Shown here: in pieces, positions 35,617 to 45,217 of the stretch
How the letters are laid out: each line of letters begins with the position of its first letter
Position numbering within the stretch: the first letter of the stretch is position 1
From: an uncultured Eubacterium sp.
GTDB taxonomy: Bacteria; Bacillota; Clostridia; Lachnospirales; Lachnospiraceae
Direction of reading: 5' to 3'
DNA length: 64,000 nucleotides
Assembly (NCBI RefSeq): GCF_937958975.1
Contig: NZ_CALGRE010000045.1
Coordinates: 62,001-126,000, forward strand
The notes under the pieces: generated by a model
Told to the model about the DNA's origin: nothing
Database searches by the model: none
The model's input: only the letters and a program-made list of their open reading frames with translations
Position numbers and translations under genes: made by a program

Positions 35617-36357
35617 ATGTGGACTATAAATGTGCATGCGGGACATAATCCCGATGGTAAAAACGGAAGTGGTGCAAAAGGACTGATTAAGGAATCCACG
35701 GAGGCCAGAAAAGTAAAAAAACAGGTAATAAAATATTTAAGACTTTGGGGTTGCAAAGTTTATGATTGTACGGTGGACGATGGAAAGAACCAAAATGATG
35801 TATTAGAAAAAATCATTAAAAAATGTAATGCTCATAAAGTTGATTTAGATGTTTCTATACATTTTAATAGTGGCAGAAAAGATAGTAAAGGCGATGGAAA
35901 AACAGGGGGAGTAGAAGCTTTAGTATATAGCAAAAAACTGGGACCGGTAAAGGCGGCTGAGTCAGTGTGTGAAGCCATATCAGAGCTCGGTTTTAGAGAT
36001 AGAGGTATCAAATACAGACCGAAGCTAATGATACTCAACTCCACGATAGCTCCTGCTATGATAGTAGAGTGTTGTTTTGTAGATGATTTTGATGATGTAA
36101 AACTATATAATTACAAAAAGATTGGAAGGGCAATTGCAGAGGGAATAATTAATAGCTATTGTCCTTATAAAGCGGTTACGATAAAGAAAGGTGTTATCGA
36201 GAGAGATAAACCGGCAAAAAAATACATTAAGATGGGAACATTAAAGAAAGGTACGAAATGCATGATTAAAAAAGTAAAAATTACAGACGGAGTAAGATAT
36301 GGATATATTGAAAAAAGAGATGCATGGATAAAATTAAAAGGCACAAAAGAAGTATAG
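35617..36357 (+). CDS. N-acetylmuramoyl-L-alanine amidase (Amidase_3)
   Basis: A 246-residue zinc amidase that cleaves the bond between MurNAc and the stem peptide. Zinc ligands and catalytic residues are visible: His in NVHAGHNPDG, Glu in LIKESTEAR, His in VSIHFNSG and Glu in MIVECCFVDD. The last about 55 residues form a basic SH3-like wall-binding tail. There is no signal peptide, as in many mother-cell or spore cortex enzymes (CwlC-like). It follows the split GH18 gene by 61 bp, and the two may form a spore-wall-lysis unit. Confidence 0.87.
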   Translation: MWTINVHAGHNPDGKNGSGAKGLIKESTEARKVKKQVIKYLRLWGCKVYDCTVDDGKNQNDVLEKIIKKCNAHKVDLDVSIHFNSGRKDSKGDGKTGGVEALVYSKKLGPVKAAESVCEAISELGFRDRGIKYRPKLMILNSTIAPAMIVECCFVDDFDDVKLYNYKKIGRAIAEGIINSYCPYKAVTIKKGVIERDKPAKKYIKMGTLKKGTKCMIKKVKITDGVRYGYIEKRDAWIKLKGTKEV

Positions 36358-36388
36358 TGAAACGATAAAATATATTGATTGAAACAAA

Positions 36389-36418
36389 AAGCCCCTTGTT
36401 ACAGGGGCTTAGTTTTGT
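36389..36418 (+). terminator. Rho-independent terminator after the amidase
   Basis: AAGCCCCT / AGGGGCTT stem (36389-36396 with 36403-36410), a six-base loop, then AGTTTTG. Confidence 0.8.
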
Positions 36419-36469
36419 TAAAATGAACATTGTCAGAAAGACTAATTTATAAAATATCGGAGGATGAAA

Positions 36470-37378
36470 ATGATTTTTTCTGTCGATGAGATAGTATTGT
36501 TATTTTTTATTTATAGTTTTTTAGGCTGGTGTGTTGAGGTTGCGTTTGTGGCAGTGACGTTGGGCGAAGTCTCCAATAGGGGATTTCTGAATGGTCCGGT
36601 TTGTCCAATCTATGGTTGTGGAATGCTGGGGGTTTTATTTGCATTGCTGCCGGTTGAGAATCATATCATTTTATTATTTATTGGTGGAGTTTTCATTTGT
36701 TCTGTAATTGAGCTTTTTGGCGGGTGGATTTTGGACAGGATATTCCATATGAGATGGTGGGATTATACCGAGAATAAATTTAATATCGGAGGATATGTGT
36801 GTCTTGCATTTAGTATTATGTGGGGAATTGCAGTTGTTTTTGCTGTTAAATTTGTACATCATCCAATTATGGCGGTTGTAGAAAAGATACCAAGGAGTGC
36901 AAAAATTATTATTATAATAATTTTCTCTGTTATATTTATAGTAGATATGATTGTGACATTGAAAAATTTAATTGGTATTCGTAAGAGTCTGGGACAGCTT
37001 GAGAGGTTAGCGGAGGAACTTCATAATGTAGGGGACCAGTTAAAAGATGTCGTAGGAAATTCGGCAATTACAGTTGCTGAGAAGGCGGAAGAAGGAAAGG
37101 AAATCTGGAATGAGAAAACGGCGCCTGGTCGTGAGAAGATAGTTACTGCGGCGGAGATAGGAAAAGAAAGAATTGTTGCGGCGACAGAAGAACAGAGAGA
37201 AAAATTTGTTAAGCAGATGCAGGAGCTTGAGGTGAAGAGAGATACTATTATAGAAAACATCCAGCGCAGAAGCAGACATGTATTAAATGCTCTTCCAACA
37301 TTGAATAAATCGGGAAAGAGTATTAATATAAAAGAATATTTGAAAGATATAATAAATAGAACAAAGATAAATCATTAG
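36470..37378 (+). CDS. Putative ABC transporter permease family membrane protein (PF06541 type)
   Basis: A 302-residue protein with about five membrane segments in residues 5-170 and the family signature FIYSFLGWCVEVAFV, then SNRGFLNGPVCPIYGCG. The C-terminal third (about 180-275) is a charged helical or coiled-coil region with Glu/Lys repeats, longer than the core family. CGGAGG at 36458-36463 selects the ATG at 36470. No ATP-binding partner is nearby, so transport is doubtful. Function unknown. Confidence 0.75.
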   Translation: MIFSVDEIVLLFFIYSFLGWCVEVAFVAVTLGEVSNRGFLNGPVCPIYGCGMLGVLFALLPVENHIILLFIGGVFICSVIELFGGWILDRIFHMRWWDYTENKFNIGGYVCLAFSIMWGIAVVFAVKFVHHPIMAVVEKIPRSAKIIIIIIFSVIFIVDMIVTLKNLIGIRKSLGQLERLAEELHNVGDQLKDVVGNSAITVAEKAEEGKEIWNEKTAPGREKIVTAAEIGKERIVAATEEQREKFVKQMQELEVKRDTIIENIQRRSRHVLNALPTLNKSGKSINIKEYLKDIINRTKINH

Positions 37379-37400
37379 TTTAAGAAAAGAGGATTATAAG

Positions 37401-38405
37401 ATGAAAGCAGATTTTACAGGAAAACATTTTTTGAAGTTACTTGATTTTACGCCGGATGAAATAGGACAATTAATAGATTTAGCGGCAGAGTTAAAGGATA
37501 AGAAAAAATCAGGTCAGTTAGTAGATGTCCTTAGGGGAAAAAATATAGCTGTTATATTTGAAAAGACCAGCACAAGAACAAGATGTTCCTTTGAGGTGGC
37601 AGCTCATGATTTGGGAATGGGGGTTACATATTTAGACCCTGCCGGTTCTCAGATTGGAAAGAAAGAAAGCATTGCGGACACAGCAAGAGTCCTGGGAAGA
37701 ATGTTTGACGGTATTGAATATCGTGGATTTGGACAGGATATTGTAGAAGAATTAGCAAAATATGCAGGAGTTCCGGTTTGGAATGGACTGACAAATGAGT
37801 TTCATCCGACCCAGATATTGGCTGACTTTTTAACACTTCGCGAAAAATTTGGAAAATTAGAAAATCTTAAATTCGTATATATGGGAGATGCCCGTTATAA
37901 TATGGGAAATTCGCTCATGGTTGGATGTGCAAAGATGGGGATGCATTTTGTGGCGTGTGCGCCGAAGAAATATTGGCCGGATAAAGAATTGATAGAACAG
38001 TGTAAAGCAATCGCAAATGAAACAGGGGCGACACTTCAGTTTGAAGAAGATCCACTGGAGGCTACGAAGGGGGCAGATGCCATTTATACAGATGTATGGG
38101 TTTCTATGGGAGAGCCTGACGAAGTATGGGAAGAAAGAATCCATGACCTTCTTCCGTATCGAGTGACAATGAAATTATTGAAAAATGCGAATGAGGATGT
38201 TGTATTTATGCACTGTCTTCCTGCATTTCATGACTTAGATACAAAAATTGGAAAGGAAATTAATGAAAAGTTTGGTCTTACAGAAATGGAAGTGACAGAT
38301 GAAGTATTCGAATCAAAAAATTCCGTGGTATTTGATGAGGCGGAGAATAGAATGCATACAATAAAAGCAGTTATGGCTGCAACACTTGGGGCAAAATTTG
38401 AATAG
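37401..38405 (+). CDS. argF: Ornithine carbamoyltransferase
   Basis: A 334-residue enzyme that joins ornithine and carbamoyl phosphate to citrulline in the cytoplasm. Carbamoyl-phosphate binding STRTR (57-61), FHPTQILADF and the ornithine-binding FMHCLPAFHD are all present. The length fits both anabolic ArgF and catabolic ArcB, and no arc or arg genes lie next to it to decide. AGAGGA precedes the ATG; a bidirectional terminator follows. Confidence 0.93.
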   Translation: MKADFTGKHFLKLLDFTPDEIGQLIDLAAELKDKKKSGQLVDVLRGKNIAVIFEKTSTRTRCSFEVAAHDLGMGVTYLDPAGSQIGKKESIADTARVLGRMFDGIEYRGFGQDIVEELAKYAGVPVWNGLTNEFHPTQILADFLTLREKFGKLENLKFVYMGDARYNMGNSLMVGCAKMGMHFVACAPKKYWPDKELIEQCKAIANETGATLQFEEDPLEATKGADAIYTDVWVSMGEPDEVWEERIHDLLPYRVTMKLLKNANEDVVFMHCLPAFHDLDTKIGKEINEKFGLTEMEVTDEVFESKNSVVFDEAENRMHTIKAVMAATLGAKFE

Positions 38406-38414
38406 TATAATATC

Positions 38415-38448
38415 GACACCGGAATTATGAATTTCCGGTGTCATTTTA
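38415..38448. terminator. Bidirectional terminator between argF and the amidohydrolase gene
   Basis: GACACCGGAA / TTCCGGTGTC stem (38415-38424 with 38433-38442), followed by ATTTTATC; the two flanking genes are convergent. Confidence 0.8.
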
Positions 38449-39690
38449 TCTTCTTTCATATAATATCTTACCATTGACCATAGTTAACAGTATGTTTAAT
38501 TTAGACCCACTGTAGACAATATTTTTTGTGATATTATTTAGCGGCTGCATATTTGGCTGATTTAAGTCAATTACAATTAAGTCTGCTTTTTTGCCACGGC
38601 TTAATGTATCACAATTGTAAAGACCCATCGCTTTGGCGCCACCGAGTGTTGCCATTTTCAAAACTTCGTTTGCATCTACAGCAGATGCATCATTTTCAAA
38701 ATACTTGGCAAGAGCAGTTGTCAGGAACATTTCCCGAAACATATCAAGGGCATTATTGCTGGCCGGACCATCTGTGCCGATAGCAATATTAATTTTCTTT
38801 TTCATAAATTTAGAAATTGGAGCAATACCACTGGCAAGCTTTAAATTAGATGCCGGATTGGTAACAATAGACATGCCTCTTTTCTCAAAAACAGCAATAT
38901 CTGCATCATTCATATGAACGCAGTGATAACCACCACCTCCATAATTGAACATTCCGATTTGGTCTAAGAAGACAGTAGGGGTAGCACCATAACGGGAGAT
39001 ACATTGCTGGACTTCTTTTTCTGTTTCTGAATTATGGCAGTATACAGGAGCTTGTAGTTGGTTTGCCAGGTCGGCCAAATCTCTCAATAGGTTTTCATTA
39101 CATGTGTATTCGGCATGGAATCCCAACTCATAGGAAATTAAATCATTGCAGCCGTTATATTTTTTATAACATTCCTCGATTTCCGGAACAGATTGGGTAA
39201 AGTTGTTTAGTCCACCGGTCATTACTGTTCGAAATCCCATATCGATAGATGCCTGAACTATAGGAGCAGGGTTAATATACATATCAAAATTTGCGGTGAT
39301 TCCGGAAGTTAAGTATTCCTGTATAGCGATTTTGCTATATTCGTACATTTTATCGTCTGTCAATTTTGCCTCCATAGGAAAAACTTTTTGATTGAGCCAC
39401 TCCTCTAACGGAAGGTCATCGGCATAGGAGCGCAAAAATGTCATAGCCGAGTGGGTATGGGCATTTTTAAAGCCGGGCATAATCAGATTACCGTTTAGAT
39501 TGATTTGTTTATCCCATTGAATTGTCTGAAATATGGAAAGCATTATGTTGTCATTACCGGGATTTCCGACAAAGCCAATGGTGTCATCAAAAACCCATAC
39601 CTCACCGGTAAGAAGTGGAAGACAGCCACTTTCGTCTGCGACAGTGTTTTCTAAAGTGAGAATTGTTCCATTATAAAATCTTATATTCAT
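38446..39690 (-). CDS. Amidohydrolase, probable 5-methylthioadenosine/S-adenosylhomocysteine deaminase-like
   Basis: A 414-residue metal-dependent amidohydrolase of the chlorohydrolase/MTA-SAH deaminase group. The metal-binding HTH is at 78-80 in GFKNAHTHSAM, with LGFHAEYTC, YHCVHMND and the Asp of GTDGPASNNALDMF further on. Only the ATG at 39690 has a well-placed GGAGG, so two upstream in-frame ATGs are discounted. Other substrates of the family (guanine, cytosine, N-formimino compounds) cannot be excluded. Confidence 0.82.
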   Translation of the reverse strand: MNIRFYNGTILTLENTVADESGCLPLLTGEVWVFDDTIGFVGNPGNDNIMLSIFQTIQWDKQINLNGNLIMPGFKNAHTHSAMTFLRSYADDLPLEEWLNQKVFPMEAKLTDDKMYEYSKIAIQEYLTSGITANFDMYINPAPIVQASIDMGFRTVMTGGLNNFTQSVPEIEECYKKYNGCNDLISYELGFHAEYTCNENLLRDLADLANQLQAPVYCHNSETEKEVQQCISRYGATPTVFLDQIGMFNYGGGGYHCVHMNDADIAVFEKRGMSIVTNPASNLKLASGIAPISKFMKKKINIAIGTDGPASNNALDMFREMFLTTALAKYFENDASAVDANEVLKMATLGGAKAMGLYNCDTLSRGKKADLIVIDLNQPNMQPLNNITKNIVYSGSKLNILLTMVNGKILYERR

Positions 39691-39862
39691 GAAAACCTCC
39701 ATTGAGTGCATAAGTATTATATATTTTTAGTATAAGGCAAAGATAGATAAATAACAAATGTTTATATATTATTTGGAGGGGATATTTTAGATTTAAGAAA
39801 AAAGTTGATATGAGTATGTTACAATAAATATGATAGCTATCAAAACACAGAAGGGAGAAGGT

Positions 39863-41002
39863 ATGAGATTTTTACATTTAGCAGATTTACATATAGGAAA
39901 AAAAGTAAATGGGTTTTCAATGTTGGAAGACCAGAGATATATATTTCAGGAAATATTAAAAATAATAGATGAAAGAAAGGTGGATGCCGTACTGATTGCG
40001 GGTGATGTGTATGATAAATCGATTCCATCTGCTGAGGCGGTAGTTCTTTTTAACGACTTTTTAAATGGTCTGGCAGAGAAGAATCTCAAGGTATTTGTTA
40101 TTAGCGGAAATCATGACAGTGTGGAGAGAATTAGTTTTGGTTCTGATTTAATTCGAATGAGTCATGTGTATATGTCGAAACCATTTTGCGGTGTGCCTGA
40201 AAAAGTTTCTTTAAAAGACAGTTTTGGAGAAATCCATATTTATATGCTACCATTTATCAAGCCTGCAATGGTGAGACATATTTATGAAGATGCCGACATT
40301 TCGGGATATAATGAAGCAATGGCTTATGTAATGGAAAAAACAGATGTGGATGAGAAGGAAAGAAATATATTGATGGCACATCAGTTTGTCAGTGGAGGAA
40401 GCAGATGTGAATCGGAAGATATTTCTGTGGGTGGAATTGATGAAGTGAGTGCAGACAATTTCCTAAAATTCGATTATGTGGCATTGGGTCATCTGCACGG
40501 ACCTCAATATATTAAAAATGAGGCAATCAGATATTCAGGTACGCCACTGAAATATTCTTTTTCTGAAGTGAAGCATAAAAAGTCAGCATTGATTGTTGAT
40601 ATCAGGGAGAAGGGAAATATAGAATTAGAGACAATTCCTTTGGTGCCATTGCATGATATGACGGAGATTCGAGGAAAATATAACGAGTTAATGTCTAAAG
40701 ATTTTTACAAAAAAATGGATACATTAGACTATATGCATATTACATTGACGGATGAGGAGGATATTGTTAATGCATTAGAATTGCTTAGAACAGTATATCC
40801 TAACATTATGAAGTTGGATTATGACAATCAGAGAACGCGCAGTAATCAAGATATAAGCGGAGCAGAAGAGGTTGAGGGAAAAACACCATTGGATTTGTTT
40901 GGTGAGTTTTTTGAGTTGCAGAACAATCAGCCAATGAGTGAGGAGCAGACTGCTTTTATGGAGGAATTAATTGAAAAAGTATGGGAGGTAAATGAGAGAT
41001 GA
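39863..41002 (+). CDS. sbcD: Exonuclease SbcD subunit
   Basis: A 379-residue Mre11-type nuclease. The phosphoesterase motifs run in order: LADLHIGK, AGDVYDKS, ISGNHDSVER, LMAHQFV and ALGHLHGP. With SbcC it cuts hairpins and DNA ends during repair. GAAGGGAGAAGG precedes the ATG at 39863; an in-frame ATG at 39830 has no ribosome site. It overlaps sbcC by 4 bases. Confidence 0.93.
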   Translation: MRFLHLADLHIGKKVNGFSMLEDQRYIFQEILKIIDERKVDAVLIAGDVYDKSIPSAEAVVLFNDFLNGLAEKNLKVFVISGNHDSVERISFGSDLIRMSHVYMSKPFCGVPEKVSLKDSFGEIHIYMLPFIKPAMVRHIYEDADISGYNEAMAYVMEKTDVDEKERNILMAHQFVSGGSRCESEDISVGGIDEVSADNFLKFDYVALGHLHGPQYIKNEAIRYSGTPLKYSFSEVKHKKSALIVDIREKGNIELETIPLVPLHDMTEIRGKYNELMSKDFYKKMDTLDYMHITLTDEEDIVNALELLRTVYPNIMKLDYDNQRTRSNQDISGAEEVEGKTPLDLFGEFFELQNNQPMSEEQTAFMEELIEKVWEVNER

Positions 41003-43773
41003 GACCGGTTAAGCTTACTATGTCGGCATTTGGACCATATGCCGGTTGTGAAGTCGTTGAATTTGATAAATTAGGCGATAGAGGACTGTATCTGATTACA
41101 GGAGATACGGGAGCAGGCAAGACGACTATTTTTGATGCCATTGTTTTTGCATTATATGGTGAAGCAAGCGGAGATAACAGGGAAACTGCAATGTTTCGCA
41201 GCAAATATGCAAAAGAAGATGTTCCTACCTTTGTAGAGATGGAATTTTTATATCGAAATGAGTTATATATAATAAGAAGGAATCCAGAGTATATACGAAA
41301 GTCAAAACGCGGTGAGGGGATGACGAAACAGACTGCGGATGCCTTTTTGCGATATCCTAATGAAAGAGGAATTGTGACAAAAGTTAAGGAAGTTACGAAG
41401 GCCGTTGAAGAATTGGTTGGTCTTGACAGAGAACAGTTTTCTCAGGTTGCAATGATAGCACAGGGAGATTTTTTAAAACTATTGTTGGCAAAAACAGAGG
41501 ATAGAATTAAAATTTTCAGACAAATATTTAATACAACACCCTATAAAGGGCTACAGGATAAGTTGAAGGCAGAATCAAAGAGCTTACATGACAAATATGA
41601 TGAACAGAAAAGAATAATTAATCAATACTTATCAGGTATCAGGTATAATTCTGACAGTGAGGCTGGAAAAGAGGCAGAACAAATTGCAGCATCCGGTTTA
41701 CAATATGAAATACAGGATATTTTAGAGGTTCTTGTGAAACTAATTAAAGAAGATAAACAGGCACTATTTTTGACAAATAAGAAAGTGGGAAAGATTGAAA
41801 ATTCAATTGCCCGAGTGGATGAAAAAATTGGTCAGGCAAAAAAAATACAGAGCGCAATGATACAGAAAAAGGAGGCAGAAAATAAATTAAAAGAAAATTC
41901 AGGAAAATTGCAGGAATTTCTTGAGAAGTTAGAACATGAAAGAGAGCTGGAGCCGGAAAGAAAAGAGTTAGAATTTAAAATAAAGAAGGAAGAAGAAAGC
42001 CTGCCGGATTATGATAGGATGACGGTGATACAGGAAAAATCTTCGGATTTTCGGGGTGCTATTAACCATTATGAAACGAAAGAGAGCGAATTAAGTGATT
42101 TGATTCAGACATTAGAAAAAGATTTAACAGAGAAAACGAAAAAACTGTCTCAGATGAAAGATATTAGTATTGCTCTTGTGGAATCAGAAACAGTGTTTGA
42201 AAGAATAAAAAAGAAAATAGAAACTTTAAATCATTTAGAGGATTTACTGGATAAGTATAGTGACAGTTTATCACAATTGACCTTTGCACAGGAAGAATAT
42301 TTAAAAGCTCAAAGTTTTATGGAAGAATTAGGAAGGCAGTATCAGAATAAAGAGAAAATATTCTTGAATCAACAGGCAGGAATTTTAGCTGAAAGTTTGG
42401 AAGAAGGAGAGCCGTGTCCTGTGTGTGGCGCCACAAGTCATCCAAAGAAAGCAGAGCCGGTAGGACAGGCGTTATCCAAAGAAAATTTGGATATAGAAAA
42501 AAAGAAATTAGAAAAGGAGAGAGGTAAAGTATCAAAGCTTAGTGAGAAAGCAGCGGCAATACATGAAAAGGTTCGAATTTTTGAGGGCAATGTTTTAGAG
42601 GAAATACCTAAAGTTTTAGGAAATGTGGAGATTCAGGGAGCAAAAGAGGTGATTGTTTCCCAAAAGGAAGAGCTTTGCATAAAATTAAAAACAGTTACAG
42701 ATAAAATAAATGAAATGCGCAGTTCTATTCAGGAAAGAGAGAAGTTGGAAAAATCTATCCCTGAAATGGAGAAGGAGATTGAAAAAGATAAAGAGAAATT
42801 AAAAGAGATTTCTGAAAAAAAATCTGAGAATATAATTAAGTTTGAAAGAATTGAGACAGAGCTAAAACAAATTATAGAAAAACTTACATATAAGACAAAA
42901 CAGGAAGCAGCTCATAAAATAGATGAGATGAAAAGTTGTTTTGTTATCATGTTTGAAAATTTTAAAAAAGCAGAAACTAATTATGAGAGGTGCAAGTCTG
43001 AAATTGAGCAGGCAAAAAATATAATTGATACGATTAATGTTCAATTAGAATATGATGAGGAGATTCATTTAAATAAATTGGCAAATGAGCGGGAGATGTT
43101 AGAGCAGAATAGAAAGATATTATTAACGGAAGCAAATATTTTGGGAACGAGAATTGATGTCAATAAAAATGCCAGACTATCTGTGGAGAAGAGATATGAA
43201 AAGATGAAAGCGGTAGAAGAAAGGTGGACAATGGTAAAAGCACTTTCAAATACAGCGAACGGAAATATTTCAGGTAAGGAAAAGGTTTTTTTGGAAACGT
43301 ATATTCAGATGCATTATTTTGAGCGAATTATAAACAGGGCGAATATACGATTTCTCCAGATGTCATCAGGGCAATATGAATTACGCAGAGCAAATGGGGC
43401 AGAAAATCAGAGAAGCCAGAGTGGTTTGGACTTATGTGTAATAGACCATTATAATGGGACAACGAGAAGTGTAAAAACATTGTCGGGAGGAGAGGCATTT
43501 AAGGCATCCCTGTCCCTGGCATTGGGACTTTCCGATGAAATTCATGCGTCCTCCGGAGGAATTAGATTGGATACACTTTTTGTGGATGAAGGATTTGGTT
43601 CGCTAGATGAGGAATCACTAAATCAGGCTATGAATGCATTAAATTCGTTAACTAAAGGTAACCGGTTGGTTGGTATAATTTCTCATGTTAGTGAGCTTAA
43701 GGAAAAAATTGATAAAAAAATTATTGTGAGTAAAGATAGAATTGGAGGAAGCAGTGTCGTTGTCGAAGGTTAA
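40999..43773 (+). CDS. sbcC: Exonuclease SbcC subunit (SMC-like ATPase)
   Basis: A 924-residue Rad50-type ATPase. Walker A GDTGAGKTTIFDA lies near residue 35, a long coiled coil spans about 180-770, and the zinc hook Cys-Pro-Val-Cys is at 473-476. The signature SGGEAFKASLSLALGLSD and Walker B LFVDEGFGSLDEE are near the C-terminus. It partners SbcD, whose gene overlaps it as ATGA. The length is slightly shorter than E. coli SbcC. Confidence 0.94.
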   Translation: MRPVKLTMSAFGPYAGCEVVEFDKLGDRGLYLITGDTGAGKTTIFDAIVFALYGEASGDNRETAMFRSKYAKEDVPTFVEMEFLYRNELYIIRRNPEYIRKSKRGEGMTKQTADAFLRYPNERGIVTKVKEVTKAVEELVGLDREQFSQVAMIAQGDFLKLLLAKTEDRIKIFRQIFNTTPYKGLQDKLKAESKSLHDKYDEQKRIINQYLSGIRYNSDSEAGKEAEQIAASGLQYEIQDILEVLVKLIKEDKQALFLTNKKVGKIENSIARVDEKIGQAKKIQSAMIQKKEAENKLKENSGKLQEFLEKLEHERELEPERKELEFKIKKEEESLPDYDRMTVIQEKSSDFRGAINHYETKESELSDLIQTLEKDLTEKTKKLSQMKDISIALVESETVFERIKKKIETLNHLEDLLDKYSDSLSQLTFAQEEYLKAQSFMEELGRQYQNKEKIFLNQQAGILAESLEEGEPCPVCGATSHPKKAEPVGQALSKENLDIEKKKLEKERGKVSKLSEKAAAIHEKVRIFEGNVLEEIPKVLGNVEIQGAKEVIVSQKEELCIKLKTVTDKINEMRSSIQEREKLEKSIPEMEKEIEKDKEKLKEISEKKSENIIKFERIETELKQIIEKLTYKTKQEAAHKIDEMKSCFVIMFENFKKAETNYERCKSEIEQAKNIIDTINVQLEYDEEIHLNKLANEREMLEQNRKILLTEANILGTRIDVNKNARLSVEKRYEKMKAVEERWTMVKALSNTANGNISGKEKVFLETYIQMHYFERIINRANIRFLQMSSGQYELRRANGAENQRSQSGLDLCVIDHYNGTTRSVKTLSGGEAFKASLSLALGLSDEIHASSGGIRLDTLFVDEGFGSLDEESLNQAMNALNSLTKGNRLVGIISHVSELKEKIDKKIIVSKDRIGGSSVVVEG

Positions 43774-43852
43774 AATCAATTCATAAAAGCCTTGTATAAT
43801 TCTGAATCATTTACAGATACTAACATAAGAAACTGTTAATGGAGGAAGAAAA

Positions 43853-44401
43853 ATGAAAGCGACAGGTATAGTGAGAAGAATAGATGATTTGGGAAGAGTA
43901 GTTGTTCCTAAAGAAATCAGAAGAACTCTTAGAATAAGAGAGGGAGACCCTATGGAAATTTTTACAAATAGGGATGGAGAAATTATATTAAAAAAATATT
44001 CTCCGATAGGAGAAATTGATAATTTTGCAAAGCAGTATGCAGAAAGTCTGGCTCAGGTTTCAGGATATAAAGTAATCATAAGTGACAGGGACCAGATTAT
44101 AGCAGTAGCAGGCGGAGCAAAAAAAGATTTGATTGGAAGAAGTATAAGCAGCCAGTTAGAGAGTCTTATCAATGAAAGAGATAATCTGACAACAGAGAAT
44201 GGTGTGGCAAAAAGTATCCCTGTTGTTGAGGGAGAAGATGCACCGGATGCAGGTCAGGTAATCTATCCTATTATTTGTGAGGGGGATATTATAGGCAGTG
44301 TTGTTATCTTGTCAAAGGATGAAAAGCAGGATGTAAGTATCACTGAGCAGAAACTGGCAGGTGTTGCGGCAGCGTTTTTAGGCCGTCAAATGGAGGCCTA
44401 A
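43853..44401 (+). CDS. spoVT: Stage V sporulation protein T
   Basis: A 182-residue transcription factor. The AbrB-type swapped-hairpin DNA-binding domain fills residues 1-50 (GIVRRIDDLGRVVVPKEIRR), and a GAF-like domain follows to about 178. In B. subtilis SpoVT works in the forespore under SigG, tuning late genes. GGAGGAAG precedes the ATG. It opens the sporulation/division cluster that continues to ftsH. Confidence 0.95.
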   Translation: MKATGIVRRIDDLGRVVVPKEIRRTLRIREGDPMEIFTNRDGEIILKKYSPIGEIDNFAKQYAESLAQVSGYKVIISDRDQIIAVAGGAKKDLIGRSISSQLESLINERDNLTTENGVAKSIPVVEGEDAPDAGQVIYPIICEGDIIGSVVILSKDEKQDVSITEQKLAGVAAAFLGRQMEA

Positions 44402-44440
44402 TCAATTGACCTGTAAAAGCCTTAAAATGGGTTGTTATCC

Positions 44441-44469
44441 TTGACAAAAAAAACCAAATAGAGTATAAA
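44441..44469 (+). promoter_or_regulatory. SigA promoter of the HU gene
   Basis: Perfect TTGACA (44441-44446), 17-bp A-rich spacer and TATAAA (44464-44469). The leader of about 60 bases contains a small hairpin (44482-44500, ATGAGA / TCTCAT). Confidence 0.85.
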
Positions 44470-44534
44470 CTTTATAGATACATGAGAAAGAGTATCTCAT
44501 TAATAATTAAGACAATATTCAAGGAGGAATTACG

Positions 44535-44807
44535 ATGAATAAGACAGAATTCGTAGCAGCTATCGCAGAGGAAGCTGGAATTTCAAAGACAGATGCAGCC
44601 AAAGCAGTTAAGGCTTTTACAGATGTTGTAGTAGCAGAAATGAAGAAGGGTGAAAAAATTCAGTTAGTTGGATTTGGTACTTTTGAAGCAACAGAAAGAC
44701 CAGAACGTCAGGGAATCAATCCTGCAACAAAGGAAAAGATTACAATTCCTGCTGCTAAAGTTCCTAAATTTAAAGCAGGTGCAGCTTTAAAGACTGCTCT
44801 TAACTAA
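44535..44807 (+). CDS. hup: DNA-binding protein HU
   Basis: A 90-residue histone-like protein that dimerises and bends DNA. The signature is VGFGTFEATERPERQGINPA with KVPKFKAGAALK at the end, normal length. It has a strong promoter, AAGGAGG and its own terminator, all expected for a highly expressed gene. Confidence 0.96.
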   Translation: MNKTEFVAAIAEEAGISKTDAAKAVKAFTDVVVAEMKKGEKIQLVGFGTFEATERPERQGINPATKEKITIPAAKVPKFKAGAALKTALN

Positions 44808-44824
44808 TTTATATAGAGTAAATA

Positions 44825-44857
44825 AAAGACTGTTACCGGTTGGTAACAGTCTTTTTG
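44825..44857 (+). terminator. Rho-independent terminator of the HU gene
   Basis: A 13-bp stem AAAGACTGTTACC / GGTAACAGTCTTT with a GGTT loop and a T run. The rqcP gene starts about 22 bases later and may depend on partial readthrough. Confidence 0.9.
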
Positions 44858-44878
44858 AAATAGCGATGAGGAAAAGCA

Positions 44879-45121
44879 ATGAGAATAGATAAGTTTTTAA
44901 AAGTTTCAAGGATTATCAAGAGAAGAACTGTGGCAAACGAGGCGTGCGACGCAGGCAGAGTATTGGTCAATGATAAAGTTGTCAAGGCTTCTTATGATGT
45001 GAAAATAGGTGATGTAATACAGATACAATTTGGTCAGAGAACCGTAAAGGTTGAAGTGCTTAATTTAAATGAGACAGTCAAAAAAGAAGCGGCAGTGGAA
45101 ATGTATAAAGATTTAAGTTGA
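44879..45121 (+). CDS. rqcP: RNA-binding S4 domain protein RqcP (YabO)
   Basis: An 80-residue S4-domain protein. The S4 fold is visible as MRIDKFLKVSRIIKRRTVA, then GRVLVNDKVVKASYDVKIGD. B. subtilis RqcP binds 50S subunits stalled in translation and supports C-terminal alanine tailing in ribosome quality control. GATGAGG precedes the ATG. Position before yabP and yabQ matches B. subtilis yabO. Confidence 0.9.
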   Translation: MRIDKFLKVSRIIKRRTVANEACDAGRVLVNDKVVKASYDVKIGDVIQIQFGQRTVKVEVLNLNETVKKEAAVEMYKDLS

Positions 45122-45217
45122 GATGAAAGATATATCATAGGTAATTCAGGTGAGTTTGGGAATAATTTATTTTTGATTGAATATATTGTCCTATAAGATA
45201 TTTTCGGTGAGGATAAT

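Noticed and set aside
43790..43852. Possible SigG promoter before spoVT (TGAATC ... CATAAGA)
   Set aside because: The spacer is 15 bp instead of 17-18 and the -10 is poor; not convincing by eye.
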